Positions 35,795 to 45,194 of a DNA stretch of 64,000 nucleotides are shown here, piece after piece. Within the stretch, counting starts at the first letter, position 1; every line of letters begins with the position of its first letter. This stretch comes from Corynebacterium confusum (lineage in GTDB: Bacteria; Actinomycetota; Actinomycetes; Mycobacteriales; Mycobacteriaceae). The notes below the pieces were generated by a model. The model ran no database searches. It was not told where the DNA came from and saw only the letters and a list, made by a program, of their open reading frames with translations. The position numbers were made by a program, and so were the translations under genes. The stretch lies in NCBI RefSeq assembly GCF_030408715.1, contig NZ_CP047202.1:1717907-1781906 (forward strand), in the 5' to 3' direction.

Positions 35795-38700
35795 CTAGTC
35801 GTGCTCGAAGGATTCAGCCTCGCCCCAGAAAACCTCGTCGACCACCCGGCGGGCGTGCCGGGTCAGCTTCAGGTAGGCCTCCAGGAATTCCTGGTTGTCC
35901 TCCGGCGCCCAGCCGACCGCACCGGCCACCTGGGCCAGCTGCGGGCCCGGCTGCGGCAGCTGGTCCACGCGCTTGCCGCGGACCAGGACCAGGGCGTTGC
36001 GGGCATCGGTAGCCATCAGCCATGCCTCCCGCAGGCTGGAGACCTGCTCGGAGTCAAGCACCTCGCATTCCTCCAGCGCGTCGAGTCCCCGCAGCGTCGA
36101 CGGGTCGTGCAGCTGGGTGAATTCGTGCGCGTGCATCATGGTCAGCAGCTGGACTGTCCACTCGATGTCGGTCAGCGCGCCGCGACCCAGCTTGGTGTGG
36201 GTGTTGCGGTCCGCCCCACGCGGCAGGCGCTCGTTGTCCACGCGGGCCTTCATCCGCCGGATGGCGCGGATGGTGGACTCGCTCACGCCCTCGCTGGGAT
36301 ACCGGAAGCGGTCGATGACCTCCAGGAACTTCTCCCCTACGTCCTTGTCGCCGGCCACGAAGGCCGCGCGCAGCAGCGCCTGCATCTCCCAGGGCTCGCC
36401 CCACTGGTCGTAGTAGCGCTCGTAGGAGGCGATCGTGCGCACCACCGCCCCGGACCGCCCCTCCGGGCGCAGGCCCAGGTCGACCTCCAGGGGCGGATCA
36501 TCCGAGGGCTTGGACAGCCGGCGCCGCATCTTGTCCACGATCCCGATTGCCCACTTGATAGCGGCGGTCTCGTCCACGCCCGGCGCGGGTTCGGCCACTA
36601 TCATCACGTCCGCGTCCGAGCCGAAGCCCAGTTCCATACCTCCCAGCCGGCCCATGCCGATAACGGCGATCCGCGCCGGCGGGCGCACCGGCTGCGTGGC
36701 CGATGCCCCGTCGGCATCGTCAGCACCTTCCGTGCCGTCGGGGTCTCCGGCGGTTTCGGCTGCCGCTGCTTCCTGAGCGCGCAGCCAGGCGCGGATCTCG
36801 GCGCGCAGGGCGGCTTCCAGCACCGCGTCCCAGACCAGGGATAGGTCCCGGCAGACCTGCTCGACCGGCATGAAGCCCAGCAGGTCCGCGGCGGCGATAC
36901 GGGCGAGCTCCACCCGGCGCAGAGAACGCGCCACGGCCACCGCCTTGTCCGGGTCGGCGTGCCGCTTGGTGGAGTTGACCAGGGCTTTGAAGGCCTGCTC
37001 CGGCTGGGCGTCCATGAGCTTCGGCCCGGCGGCGCCATCGGAGAGCAGCTTGACGGTATCCGGCGCGGCGATGATGAGGTCCGCGGTGTACGGCGAGGTC
37101 CCTAGGATCTTCATCAACCGCTGGCCGACGATGCCCTCGTCCCGCAGCATCCGCAAAAACCAGGTGCGGTCAAAGGCTGCCTCCGACAGCTTGCGGTAGT
37201 TGAGCAGCCCCATGTCCGGATCAGCGGTGGAAGACAGCCACTCCATCAGCGTAGGCAGCAAGATCGCCTGGATCTTGGCTTTGCGAGAGCTGCCCGCCGC
37301 CAGCGAGGTCAGGTGTTCGAAGGCGCGGTCCGGGTAGTTATAGCCCAGGGCGGCCAGCTGCAGCTTCGCGGCCTCGGGCGAGAGCTTGAGCTCCGCGGAA
37401 CTCATGGAGACCACCGAGTGCAGCAGCGGGCGGTAGAACAGGCGCGAGTGCAGCTGCGAAATCCGGTGGCGGATAGTCCGCAGCGTCGTCGCCATCATCT
37501 GGGCGGCGGAGCGCTGGCCCGTGGGCGTGAAACCGGAGATCTTGGCCAGCCACTTCCACGCGTCCGCGTCATCGTTGGGCGGCATGGTGTGGGTGCGGCG
37601 GAACCGCTCCAGCTGCAGGCGGTGTTCGAGAAGCCGCAGGAACTCATAGGCCTCGATGAGCTGGTTGCCGTCCTCGCGGCCCACGTACCCGGCGCTGACC
37701 AGGGCGGCCAGGGCATCGACGGTAGACAGCACGCGCAGGCTCTCGTCGGAGCGGCCGTGGACCAGCTGCAGCAGCTGGATGGCAAACTCCACGTCCCGCA
37801 GACCGCCCGAGCCCAGCTTCAGCTCCCGGGCGCGCAGGTCCTCAGGCACGTTGTCCAGCACCCGGCGGCGCATGGCCTGCACGTCTTCCACGAAGGACTC
37901 GCGCTGGGAGGCCGACCAAACCAACGGCCCGATGCGCTCCAGGTAGTCCTGGCCCAGCGGCAGGTAGCCGGTCTGCGGGCGGGCCTTGAGCAGCGCCTGG
38001 AACTCCCAGGTGTGCGCCCAGCGCTGGTAGTACTTCACGTGCGAGTCCAGCGTGCGTACCAAGGCCCCGGACTTGCCCTCCGGACGGAGGTTCGCATCCA
38101 CCTCGAAGAAGCACTTGGTGCCAATCTGGATGAACTTCGAAGCCACCCGGGTGGCCTTGCTCAACCTGGCATCACCCTCCTCGCTCAAGGGCTCGGCCAC
38201 GAAGATGACGTCGACGTCGGAAATGTAATTAAGCTCCCCGGCCCCGCACTTGCCCATCGCGATGACGGCCAGCTGGCTATCCAGCGGTTCTTCGCCGTAG
38301 ACGGTTGCCGTGGCCACCGCCAGCGCCGCGGTCAGCCCCGCGTCTGCCAGCGCCGTGGTCAGCCGGGTGACTGTTGAGTATTCGATGCGCGGCTGCGGGC
38401 GGGACTGCCCCTTGCGCGAATAAAACGTGCCCGCCAGGTCGTGACTGGCCACGCGCATCATCAGCGTCCGGTAGGTCGACTTCAGCGCCCGCGTGGCGTC
38501 TTGACCCGTCGTGCCGGCAACGTAGCTGCCCGGGGTGGTTAGCTGCGCGCTCGCCGTGTCCGGCCGGTCGAGTTCGGCCGCGAACTGCGCGGGGCGGGCA
38601 TCGACCGCGCCCAAAAGCTGCGCGAGCATCTCCTCCGGCTCCGGCAAGGGCTCGGCCAGCTGGCGCCAGAGCTCCGGCTCGGCGGCCAGGTGATCCCCCA

Positions 38701-38968
38701 GCGCCGTCGATGCCCCCAGAAGCGCCAGCAGGCGCACCCGCAGCGCCTCGTTCGCGCGCATCTGCTGGTCCAGCTCGCGGCCGGAATCATCCAGACCCTG
38801 ATAAAGGCGCATCACCGTATTCAGCGCCAGATCCGGGTCCCCGGCGGCGGCCAGGCACCAGAGCAGCTCGGTGGATTCGGCGTTGTTCCAGCCCAACCAC
38901 TCCAGGTCGGCAGCCGCGTTCGCCCGCGTCAGCCCCAGGGTGGCCGGGGAAGGTACCGTCGCGCGCAC
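35795..38968 (-). CDS. glnE: Glutamine synthetase adenylyltransferase/deadenylase
   Basis: GlnE adds and removes AMP on the tyrosine of GlnA and so tunes nitrogen assimilation. The 1057-residue protein has two nucleotidyltransferase domains, recognised by GELNYISDVDVIFV in the N-terminal half and GGMELGFGSDADVMIV in the C-terminal half, with helical PII-uridylyltransferase-like regions after each. The GTG at 38968 is preferred because GAAAGGGG then lies nine bases away. A TTG two codons earlier is possible but would have the ribosome-binding site only four bases away. It lies 34 bp downstream of glnA2, with which it likely forms an operon. Confidence 0.95.
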   Translation of the reverse strand: MRATVPSPATLGLTRANAAADLEWLGWNNAESTELLWCLAAAGDPDLALNTVMRLYQGLDDSGRELDQQMRANEALRVRLLALLGASTALGDHLAAEPELWRQLAEPLPEPEEMLAQLLGAVDARPAQFAAELDRPDTASAQLTTPGSYVAGTTGQDATRALKSTYRTLMMRVASHDLAGTFYSRKGQSRPQPRIEYSTVTRLTTALADAGLTAALAVATATVYGEEPLDSQLAVIAMGKCGAGELNYISDVDVIFVAEPLSEEGDARLSKATRVASKFIQIGTKCFFEVDANLRPEGKSGALVRTLDSHVKYYQRWAHTWEFQALLKARPQTGYLPLGQDYLERIGPLVWSASQRESFVEDVQAMRRRVLDNVPEDLRARELKLGSGGLRDVEFAIQLLQLVHGRSDESLRVLSTVDALAALVSAGYVGREDGNQLIEAYEFLRLLEHRLQLERFRRTHTMPPNDDADAWKWLAKISGFTPTGQRSAAQMMATTLRTIRHRISQLHSRLFYRPLLHSVVSMSSAELKLSPEAAKLQLAALGYNYPDRAFEHLTSLAAGSSRKAKIQAILLPTLMEWLSSTADPDMGLLNYRKLSEAAFDRTWFLRMLRDEGIVGQRLMKILGTSPYTADLIIAAPDTVKLLSDGAAGPKLMDAQPEQAFKALVNSTKRHADPDKAVAVARSLRRVELARIAAADLLGFMPVEQVCRDLSLVWDAVLEAALRAEIRAWLRAQEAAAAETAGDPDGTEGADDADGASATQPVRPPARIAVIGMGRLGGMELGFGSDADVMIVAEPAPGVDETAAIKWAIGIVDKMRRRLSKPSDDPPLEVDLGLRPEGRSGAVVRTIASYERYYDQWGEPWEMQALLRAAFVAGDKDVGEKFLEVIDRFRYPSEGVSESTIRAIRRMKARVDNERLPRGADRNTHTKLGRGALTDIEWTVQLLTMMHAHEFTQLHDPSTLRGLDALEECEVLDSEQVSSLREAWLMATDARNALVLVRGKRVDQLPQPGPQLAQVAGAVGWAPEDNQEFLEAYLKLTRHARRVVDEVFWGEAESFEHD

Positions 38969-39002
38969 AGTCAATTGCCCCTTTCGTTTGGGTATTAAAG
39001 GC

Positions 39003-40340
39003 TTAGTAGTTCAGGTTGTGGCGCAGCTCGAAGGAGGTGATCTGGCGCTGGTAGGCGTGCCACTCATCCCACTTCGAGCGCAGGAAGAACTCGAAGACGT
39101 GCTCGCCCATGACCTCGGCCATGAAATCGGACTTTTCCAGGTGGCGCAGCGCCTGGTCCAGCGACATGGGCAGGTCCTTGTAGCCCATCGCCCGGCGCTC
39201 CCGACGTGTCAGCTGGTGCACGTCGTCCTCGGCTGGGTCGCCTAGCTCGTAGCCTTCCCGGATGCCCTTGAGCCCGGCGGCCAGCAGGACGGCGTAGCCC
39301 AGGTAAGGGTTCATCGCGGAATCCACTGAGCGGATCTCCACCCGGCGCGACTCCTCCTTGGTCAGTCGGTAGGTCGGCACGCGGACCAGCGCGGAGCGGT
39401 TGGACACGCCCCAGGTCGCCGAGCCCGGGGCCTCCGAGCCGAACATCAGGCGCTTATACGAGTTGACCCACTGGTTCGTCACCGCGGACATCTCATTGGC
39501 GTGCTCCAGGATGCCGGCGATGAACTGCTTGGCCGTCGTCGACAGCGAAAACTCATCGTCCGGGTCGTGGAAGGCGTTGGACTCGCCCTCGAACAGGGAC
39601 AGGTGGGTGTGCATGCCGGAGCCGGAGTATTCCTCGAAGGGCTTGGGCATGAACGTGCCGCGCACGCCCAGGTCGGCGGCGACCTTCTTGATGACGTAGC
39701 GGAAGGTCATGATGGAATCCGCCATGGTGATAACGTCTGCGTGCCGCAGGTCGATCTCCTGCTGGCCTGGCGCGGTCTCGTGGTGGCTGAACTCCGTGGC
39801 GATGCCGAGTTCCTCCAGGTACAACATGGCCTGGCGGCGGAAGCGCGGGGCGGCGTCCTGGGTGGCCTGATCGAAATAGCCGCCGTTATCGGTCGGCAGC
39901 AGGTCTTCTTCCTCGGGACGCTGCTGCAGTAGGTAGAACTCGATTTCCGGCGAGGCCATGCAGGTAAAGCCCTCGTTGGCCGCCGCGGTGACCTGCCGGC
40001 GAAGGATGTGGCGCGGGTCCACCATCGACGGCTGCCCGTCGGGCTGGGCGATGTCGCAGAACATCCGCGCGGACTGCAGCTCCGGCTCGTCGCGGTCGAA
40101 GGGCATGATCTGGAACGTGGACGGATCCGGCAGCGCGATTGTGTCGGATTCCGAGATGCGCGAGAAACCTTCCACGGAGGATCCGTCAAAGCCCACGCCT
40201 TCCTCGAAGGCGGATTCCAGCTCGGAGGGGCTCATCACCACGGACTTGAGCGCGCCCAGGATATCGGTGAACCACAGGCGGATAAACCGGATATCTCGCT
40301 CTTCGACGGTACGCAGCACGAATTCATGTTGGCTGTTCAT
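39003..40340 (-). CDS. glnA2: Glutamine synthetase type I, second copy (non-adenylylated type)
   Basis: This 445-residue homologue of glutamine synthetase starts at the ATG at 40340 (MNSQHEFVLRT). It has the GS catalytic motifs (GSGMHTHLSLF, GSEAPGSATWGVSNRSA) but lacks the tyrosine loop LYELP found in GlnA, so GlnE cannot regulate it in the same way. In C. glutamicum the corresponding glnA2 contributes little to ammonia assimilation. The order glnA2-glnE on one strand is conserved in Corynebacterium and Mycobacterium. Confidence 0.93.
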   Translation of the reverse strand: MNSQHEFVLRTVEERDIRFIRLWFTDILGALKSVVMSPSELESAFEEGVGFDGSSVEGFSRISESDTIALPDPSTFQIMPFDRDEPELQSARMFCDIAQPDGQPSMVDPRHILRRQVTAAANEGFTCMASPEIEFYLLQQRPEEEDLLPTDNGGYFDQATQDAAPRFRRQAMLYLEELGIATEFSHHETAPGQQEIDLRHADVITMADSIMTFRYVIKKVAADLGVRGTFMPKPFEEYSGSGMHTHLSLFEGESNAFHDPDDEFSLSTTAKQFIAGILEHANEMSAVTNQWVNSYKRLMFGSEAPGSATWGVSNRSALVRVPTYRLTKEESRRVEIRSVDSAMNPYLGYAVLLAAGLKGIREGYELGDPAEDDVHQLTRRERRAMGYKDLPMSLDQALRHLEKSDFMAEVMGEHVFEFFLRSKWDEWHAYQRQITSFELRHNLNY

Positions 40341-40560
40341 GGAATCCACCTTAGTAGGCCGGCCGGGCCGTAGTGGGCTTTGTCGCGGACCAGTCCGGTG
40401 GGCCATTGCAGGGTGGTCACATCGCCCGACCACCACCAATAAGCGGGGGTAGCAAGCAGGGGAAGCTGCCACCGCTGCCCCACGCCCGGCGTGGTCGGAT
40501 AAGGCCACTACAGCACCTAGCGCACTCACTAACGTTTAGACGAAAGGACCCTTTAGCCCC

Positions 40561-41598
40561 ATGCGTTTTAGCTACCACCGCCGCCTTGAGCAACTAGCCG
40601 ATTTCCTCATCCTCGTCGCCCGCGCCGGCTGGCGACCGGACGACCTCATCCACATCTGTGGGCCCTATACCCACCAGATGGTCTTTTATGCCGCCGCCCG
40701 CATCCCGGCGCACGTGACCAGCCCGGCGCTACGGCACGCCTGGTTGACCATCGGGCCGCCGACCGATCCCACCGTCCCGGACGAGGTGATCGACCAGCTC
40801 TTTGAGGATTTCAAGTCCCTGCCTAGCCTGCCGGACTGGGAGCTTTTGGATCCTTCCCAGGCAGCCGAGGCCGCCATGACGTCGGCGCAGCGCAAGGCCG
40901 CCGGCAAGGTGGAGGCCCTGCTGCGCAAGGCCGAGTCCACTGAGTTTATGGATGAGGCCGAAACACTGATCGCCAAGGCGCAGCAGCTGCGCCAGGAATA
41001 CCGCCTGGCGGAGGCCTCCGCCGGCGGCGAGTCGGCGACGAGCTGTATTGCCCACCGCGTGCACCTGCATGCGCCCTGGGTGGCTTATCAGGCCGTCTTG
41101 CTCAGCGCTGTCGCCGCGGCGAACTCGGTGACCGCCCTGCTGGTGGACAAGCGCGGCCTGGCCGTGCTGGTGGGCGCTGCCGACGACTGCGCGCACACCG
41201 CAGACTTGTTTGCCAACCTCAACCGCCAGTGCGACTGGCACATGCGCAACGGCGCGGACGCGGAAATGGCCAAGCACTTCAGCCAGACCGCCTCCTACCG
41301 CCGCAGCTTCCGCCTGTCCTATGCCGCCCGCATCTCCGAGCTCCTCGAGGAGGCCAACCGCGCCGGTGCGGCCAGCGCCGACGGGGACGCGGAGGGCGAC
41401 GACCTCCTGCCCGTCCTGGCCGAGCGCATGGCCGCCGCCCAGGAGGCCCTGCAGCAGGTCTACCCGCACACCAGCCAGTCGAGCCTGTCGATGAACAACC
41501 CGCTGGGCGCCGGCGCCGGGGCCAGCGCCGCGGAGCGCTCCCACCTGAGCGGCGACTCCTCCGGACTCGCGCCCCACCAGCGCGCGCTGAGCGCCTAG
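40561..41598 (+). CDS. DUF2786 domain protein
   Basis: This 345-residue protein of unknown function has a DUF2786 motif in the middle: TSAQRKAAGKVEALLRKAES followed by a second helix with DEAETLIAKAQQL. The N-terminal 100 residues and the Cys/His-containing C-terminal region (SCIAHRVHLHAPW, DDCAHTADLFANL) are shared with other actinobacterial relatives. The ATG at 40561 has AAAGGACC about 13 bases upstream. It diverges from glnA2. Confidence 0.82.
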   Translation: MRFSYHRRLEQLADFLILVARAGWRPDDLIHICGPYTHQMVFYAAARIPAHVTSPALRHAWLTIGPPTDPTVPDEVIDQLFEDFKSLPSLPDWELLDPSQAAEAAMTSAQRKAAGKVEALLRKAESTEFMDEAETLIAKAQQLRQEYRLAEASAGGESATSCIAHRVHLHAPWVAYQAVLLSAVAAANSVTALLVDKRGLAVLVGAADDCAHTADLFANLNRQCDWHMRNGADAEMAKHFSQTASYRRSFRLSYAARISELLEEANRAGAASADGDAEGDDLLPVLAERMAAAQEALQQVYPHTSQSSLSMNNPLGAGAGASAAERSHLSGDSSGLAPHQRALSA

Positions 41599-41747
41599 CC
41601 CCTGTTGTGGGGCCTTAGGCGGGCTCGGTGATTGTCTACGTTGCCCGGATTCCGCGCCGGCGGGTTATGGCCCCGGCACGCATAAATATTCAGCCGGGTA
41701 TGATCACCGCTAAGAGGCACAGCAGTCTTTACAAGGAAAGGGCACCC

Positions 41748-43466
41748 ATGGCAACCAGCAGTTTCCTCGAGATCGAGGCGAAGTTCGCAGTCGCGGAATC
41801 CACCCCCACCCCGGATCTGACGCGCCTGGCCCACGTCGCCGGGTATGGGGAATCCACCGAACAGTCCCTATCCGCCATCTACTACGACACCGAGGACCTG
41901 CGGCTGACCCGCAACAAAATCACCCTGCGGCGCCGCACCGGCGGCAAGGACGACGGCTGGCACATCAAGCTGCCCGGCTCGACCGGTCGCACCGAGGTCC
42001 GCGCCGAGCTCGGCGAGCCCGTCGACGGCGAATACCGCGTCCCGGCGGAGCTGCTTAGCCATGTCCGCGCCATCGTGCGCAACCACCCGGTCTCCCCCAT
42101 CGCCCAGGTTGATAACAACCGCACGGAGACCCTGCTGCTGGGCGACGACGGCCGCCCGGTCGCCGAGTTCTGCGACGACCACGTCACCGCTTGGAGCTTC
42201 CTGCCCGGCGGCCAGCAGTCCACCTGGCGCGAGTGGGAGCTGGAGCTGGCCGCAGAAACCGCCGGCACCGACCACGGCAGCGAGATCATCCGATCTGCTA
42301 CCTCCCTGCTCATCGGCGCCGGGGCCCGGGTGTCCGCCTCCCCGTCGAAGCTGTCGTCTGCCCTCGGCCGCTCCAAGGACCAGGCCCCGCTTCCCCCGGC
42401 CCTGCGTACCCCGGACGTGGAGGAGGACTCCCCGGCGGCAGCCGTCGTCGAGGCCCTGCAGGCCAACCGCGACAAGCTGGTCGAATACGACCCGAAAGTC
42501 CGCGCCGACGAGTGGGATTCCGTCCACCAGATGCGCGTGGCCACCCGCGAGCTGCGCAGCCACCTGCAGACCTTCCACGGGATCGTGGCTGGCCCGGAGA
42601 TCGAAAAGATCGAGGCCAACCTCAAGGAGCTGGCCGCCATGCTGGGCGTTGCCCGCGACGCCGAAGTCGTCGAGGAACGCTGGCAGTCCCTGCTGGAGGA
42701 GGAAGACTCCGACACCCTGGACGACAACACCCGTCGGCACATCGCCCACGACATGGGCACCGCCTACCGCCGCGCCCACCGGCGCGTCATCGGCGCGCTC
42801 AACTCCGACCGCTACCTCGAGCTGCTCGACTCCCTCGACCAGCTGCTGGTCCACCCGCCCGTCGTGGAGGCCGAGCCGGCCGAAACCGAGCCGGAGGCAG
42901 AAACCGCGCCGGAGACCACGAAGGAAGCGGCCGCCGGCACCACCGCCCCGGCCGAGGCGGAGTCCGACAAGCCGGAGCAGACCGAGCAGACCAAGCAGGC
43001 CGAGCAGACCGAGCCCGAGGACATGGAAACCGTCATGGCGCGGCACCTGGCCAAGGCCTACCGCAAGCTGGTCAAGCGACACGAAAAGGCGGTTATCAAC
43101 TGGGATAATGACGAGCTCAGCTTGCACGAGCGCGAAGACTACTTCCATGACATGCGCAAGGCCGCCAAGAAGCTGCGCTACGCCGCTGAGGCAGCAGGCT
43201 CGGCGACCAAGCTCAAGACCAAGCGCCTCTACAAGGCCTGCAAGCAGATGCAGTCGGTGCTGGGCGACTTCCAGGACTCGGTGACCTCCCGCGACAAGCT
43301 GCTAGAGCTCGCACAAGCAGCCCGCAGCCGGGGTGAGGACACCTTCGGCTACGGGCTGCTGTACCAGCGCGAACGCCAGATTGGCCTGGAGGCGCTGGAG
43401 GACTACTCCGAGTCCTTCGATCAGATTAAGGCGGCGTTCAAGCCGCTGAAGAAGAAGCTGAAGTAG
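41748..43466 (+). CDS. CYTH-CHAD domain protein (polyphosphate/triphosphate-related)
   Basis: This 572-residue protein has an N-terminal CYTH domain (residues 5-195), recognised by the EIEAKF motif that binds triphosphate. A CHAD domain follows (about 230-570) with conserved His residues in HQMRVATRELRSHL and YFHDMRKAAKKLRYA. CYTH domains hydrolyse triphosphates and CHAD domains bind polyphosphate granules. Unusually, the CHAD domain is split around residues 370-425 by an insert rich in Glu, Thr, Gln and Pro. The start ATG at 41748 has AAGGAAAGGG upstream. It converges head-on with a small gene, one base apart. Confidence 0.88.
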   Translation: MATSSFLEIEAKFAVAESTPTPDLTRLAHVAGYGESTEQSLSAIYYDTEDLRLTRNKITLRRRTGGKDDGWHIKLPGSTGRTEVRAELGEPVDGEYRVPAELLSHVRAIVRNHPVSPIAQVDNNRTETLLLGDDGRPVAEFCDDHVTAWSFLPGGQQSTWREWELELAAETAGTDHGSEIIRSATSLLIGAGARVSASPSKLSSALGRSKDQAPLPPALRTPDVEEDSPAAAVVEALQANRDKLVEYDPKVRADEWDSVHQMRVATRELRSHLQTFHGIVAGPEIEKIEANLKELAAMLGVARDAEVVEERWQSLLEEEDSDTLDDNTRRHIAHDMGTAYRRAHRRVIGALNSDRYLELLDSLDQLLVHPPVVEAEPAETEPEAETAPETTKEAAAGTTAPAEAESDKPEQTEQTKQAEQTEPEDMETVMARHLAKAYRKLVKRHEKAVINWDNDELSLHEREDYFHDMRKAAKKLRYAAEAAGSATKLKTKRLYKACKQMQSVLGDFQDSVTSRDKLLELAQAARSRGEDTFGYGLLYQRERQIGLEALEDYSESFDQIKAAFKPLKKKLK

Positions 43467-43467
43467 G

Positions 43468-43680
43468 CTACTTATCCCACTGGGCGGGCTTGCCCCAGTC
43501 GTCTTCTGCTTCCTCGGCTTCATCGGCCGCGGCGTTGCGCTCCGCCGCGGTCTTGAGCGCGTTGCGGGCCTCTTCCTCGGACGAGTACGGCCCCATCCGG
43601 TTGTCCCAGGAATCCTGCGGGCCCTGGGTAACCTCACCGGTGGACGGGTTGAAATACCATTGCGAATCCTGCTCGGCCAT
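43468..43680 (-). CDS. Small conserved protein, 70 aa, SPOR-like repeat fold
   Basis: This short acidic protein starts MAEQDSQWYFNPSTGEV. Its layout (an aromatic strand, then a helix EEEARNALKTAAERNA) resembles small SPOR-like proteins often found in corynebacteria. The ribosome-binding site AAGGAGG precedes the ATG. Its role is unknown. Confidence 0.62.
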   Translation of the reverse strand: MAEQDSQWYFNPSTGEVTQGPQDSWDNRMGPYSSEEEARNALKTAAERNAAADEAEEAEDDWGKPAQWDK

Positions 43681-43898
43681 GGACTAATCCTCCTTGGTTG
43701 ACGGGGTTTATTAAGCGATTTAGCGCGGGTTATCGCCCGCGGGATCCCACAGTACTCATCGGGAGTTGTCCGCGCCGCTAGAATGTTTCTGTTAGGACTT
43801 CTCGCCTGCCCGCGCCTCATCCACGCTCTATCTACGTCATCGACGTCGCTGGCGCCGGGCCGGCGAGTGCGACCGCTAATGAAGGAGTATCCCCCGCA

Positions 43899-45170
43899 AT
43901 GCCATTTTGGCCCGCCCCGACCGACCACGTCGTCGACAAAGCCCGCGCTGCCCACCACCAACGCGTGGGTATGGAAGCCGCCCACGTGGCCAGTGCGCCG
44001 GCGACCTGGTTGCTCATCGGTGAGCACGTTGACCACTACGGGGGCATCGTTGCCGCAGGGCTTTCCGATCTGCGCGCCGCGGCGGCGGTTAGCCCGCGCG
44101 AGGATTCGACCATCACCGTGAGCTACCGCGTCGATGGCCCCGGCGAGCCCCAGGTGCGCGAAGAATCGACGACGCTCGACACCCTGTCACAGCTGGCCGC
44201 GGCGCAGCAGCCCGGCGTCGACGAGGCCGGCCAGCCGGTCCCGCCGCCGTTCCCGACGGGTGGGCTGGCCGAGCGCTTCGGCGGCGTGGTCAGCACGATG
44301 GTCTCCCGGCAGTTGCTCTCCCGCGAGACCACCGGCGTGGACATCACCGTGGTCACCGACATCCCGTCCTACTCCGGCCTGGGTGGGCTGGCAGCCGCCG
44401 ATGTCGCCGTGGCCCTGTCCATGCTGGGCGGCAACGAGGCTCCCCACGATGCCCCGCTTCGCGCCCGCCTGGCCGAGGTCTGCTCCCAGGCCGTCGATTC
44501 CTTCGCGGCCCTGCCGGCACTGCGCGCCCGCCACACCGCGGCCCTGCGCGGCAACGGCCGGCAGATTTCCATCATCGACTACGCCGACGGTTCCGTCACC
44601 CAGGCCCCGCACCCGCTGGGCGACAAGCTGCACGCCTTCGTGGTCGCGGTCCCGGACTCCACCCCGGACCCGCAGATCGGGGTGGATCTGCGCATCCGCC
44701 AGCGCTTCGTCGACAACGCCTGCCACGCTTTCGGCGCGGAGAGCCTGCGCCTGCTACCGGACGCGTCCTCGCGCGTTCTGGACTGGTTGGATGCGGTCCA
44801 CGAGGTGCACCCAGAACAGGACCACCCCGAGCACGCCGATGCCGCCAGCTGGCTCGGTTTCTACACCGGCGAGACCGACCGCGCCCTGGGCATCGCGCGC
44901 TCGCTGCGCTCCCGCCGCGGCGCGGACTTGCTGCCGCTTCTCCACCAGTCGCAGTCGGCGCTGGGCAGCATCTATCACCTGCCGGTGGCCGCCGAGGTCG
45001 CCGAGCTGGTCACGGCCCGCGGCGCGGTGGCCGCACGGGCGGCCGCGGCCGGCGTGGCTAACTCGGTCATCGCCTACGTGCCCGCCGAACGCGCGCAGAA
45101 TTTCTCTCAGGATCTCGCCGACGACGGCCTGCTCGTCGTCCCGGTCAACCCCGGCGAGCCCGCCGCCTAA
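43899..45170 (+). CDS. Galactokinase-like GHMP kinase
   Basis: This 423-residue GHMP-superfamily protein has the galactokinase N-terminal signature in altered form (GEHVDHYGG instead of GEHTDYNGG). The ATP-binding motif is strongly altered (SGLGGLAAADVAVAL instead of the usual GLSSSAA core). Other GHMP features such as a C-terminal glycine/alanine stretch (RAAAAGVANSVIAYVP) are present. The start ATG has GAAGGAG 11 bases upstream. No other galactose genes are nearby, so the substrate may differ from galactose or kinase activity may be reduced. A -10 box TAGAAT at 43779-43784 would give a leader of about 110 nt. Confidence 0.75.
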   Translation: MPFWPAPTDHVVDKARAAHHQRVGMEAAHVASAPATWLLIGEHVDHYGGIVAAGLSDLRAAAAVSPREDSTITVSYRVDGPGEPQVREESTTLDTLSQLAAAQQPGVDEAGQPVPPPFPTGGLAERFGGVVSTMVSRQLLSRETTGVDITVVTDIPSYSGLGGLAAADVAVALSMLGGNEAPHDAPLRARLAEVCSQAVDSFAALPALRARHTAALRGNGRQISIIDYADGSVTQAPHPLGDKLHAFVVAVPDSTPDPQIGVDLRIRQRFVDNACHAFGAESLRLLPDASSRVLDWLDAVHEVHPEQDHPEHADAASWLGFYTGETDRALGIARSLRSRRGADLLPLLHQSQSALGSIYHLPVAAEVAELVTARGAVAARAAAAGVANSVIAYVPAERAQNFSQDLADDGLLVVPVNPGEPAA

Positions 45171-45194
45171 TCGACCGGTCCTAGTCGGCCGGTT

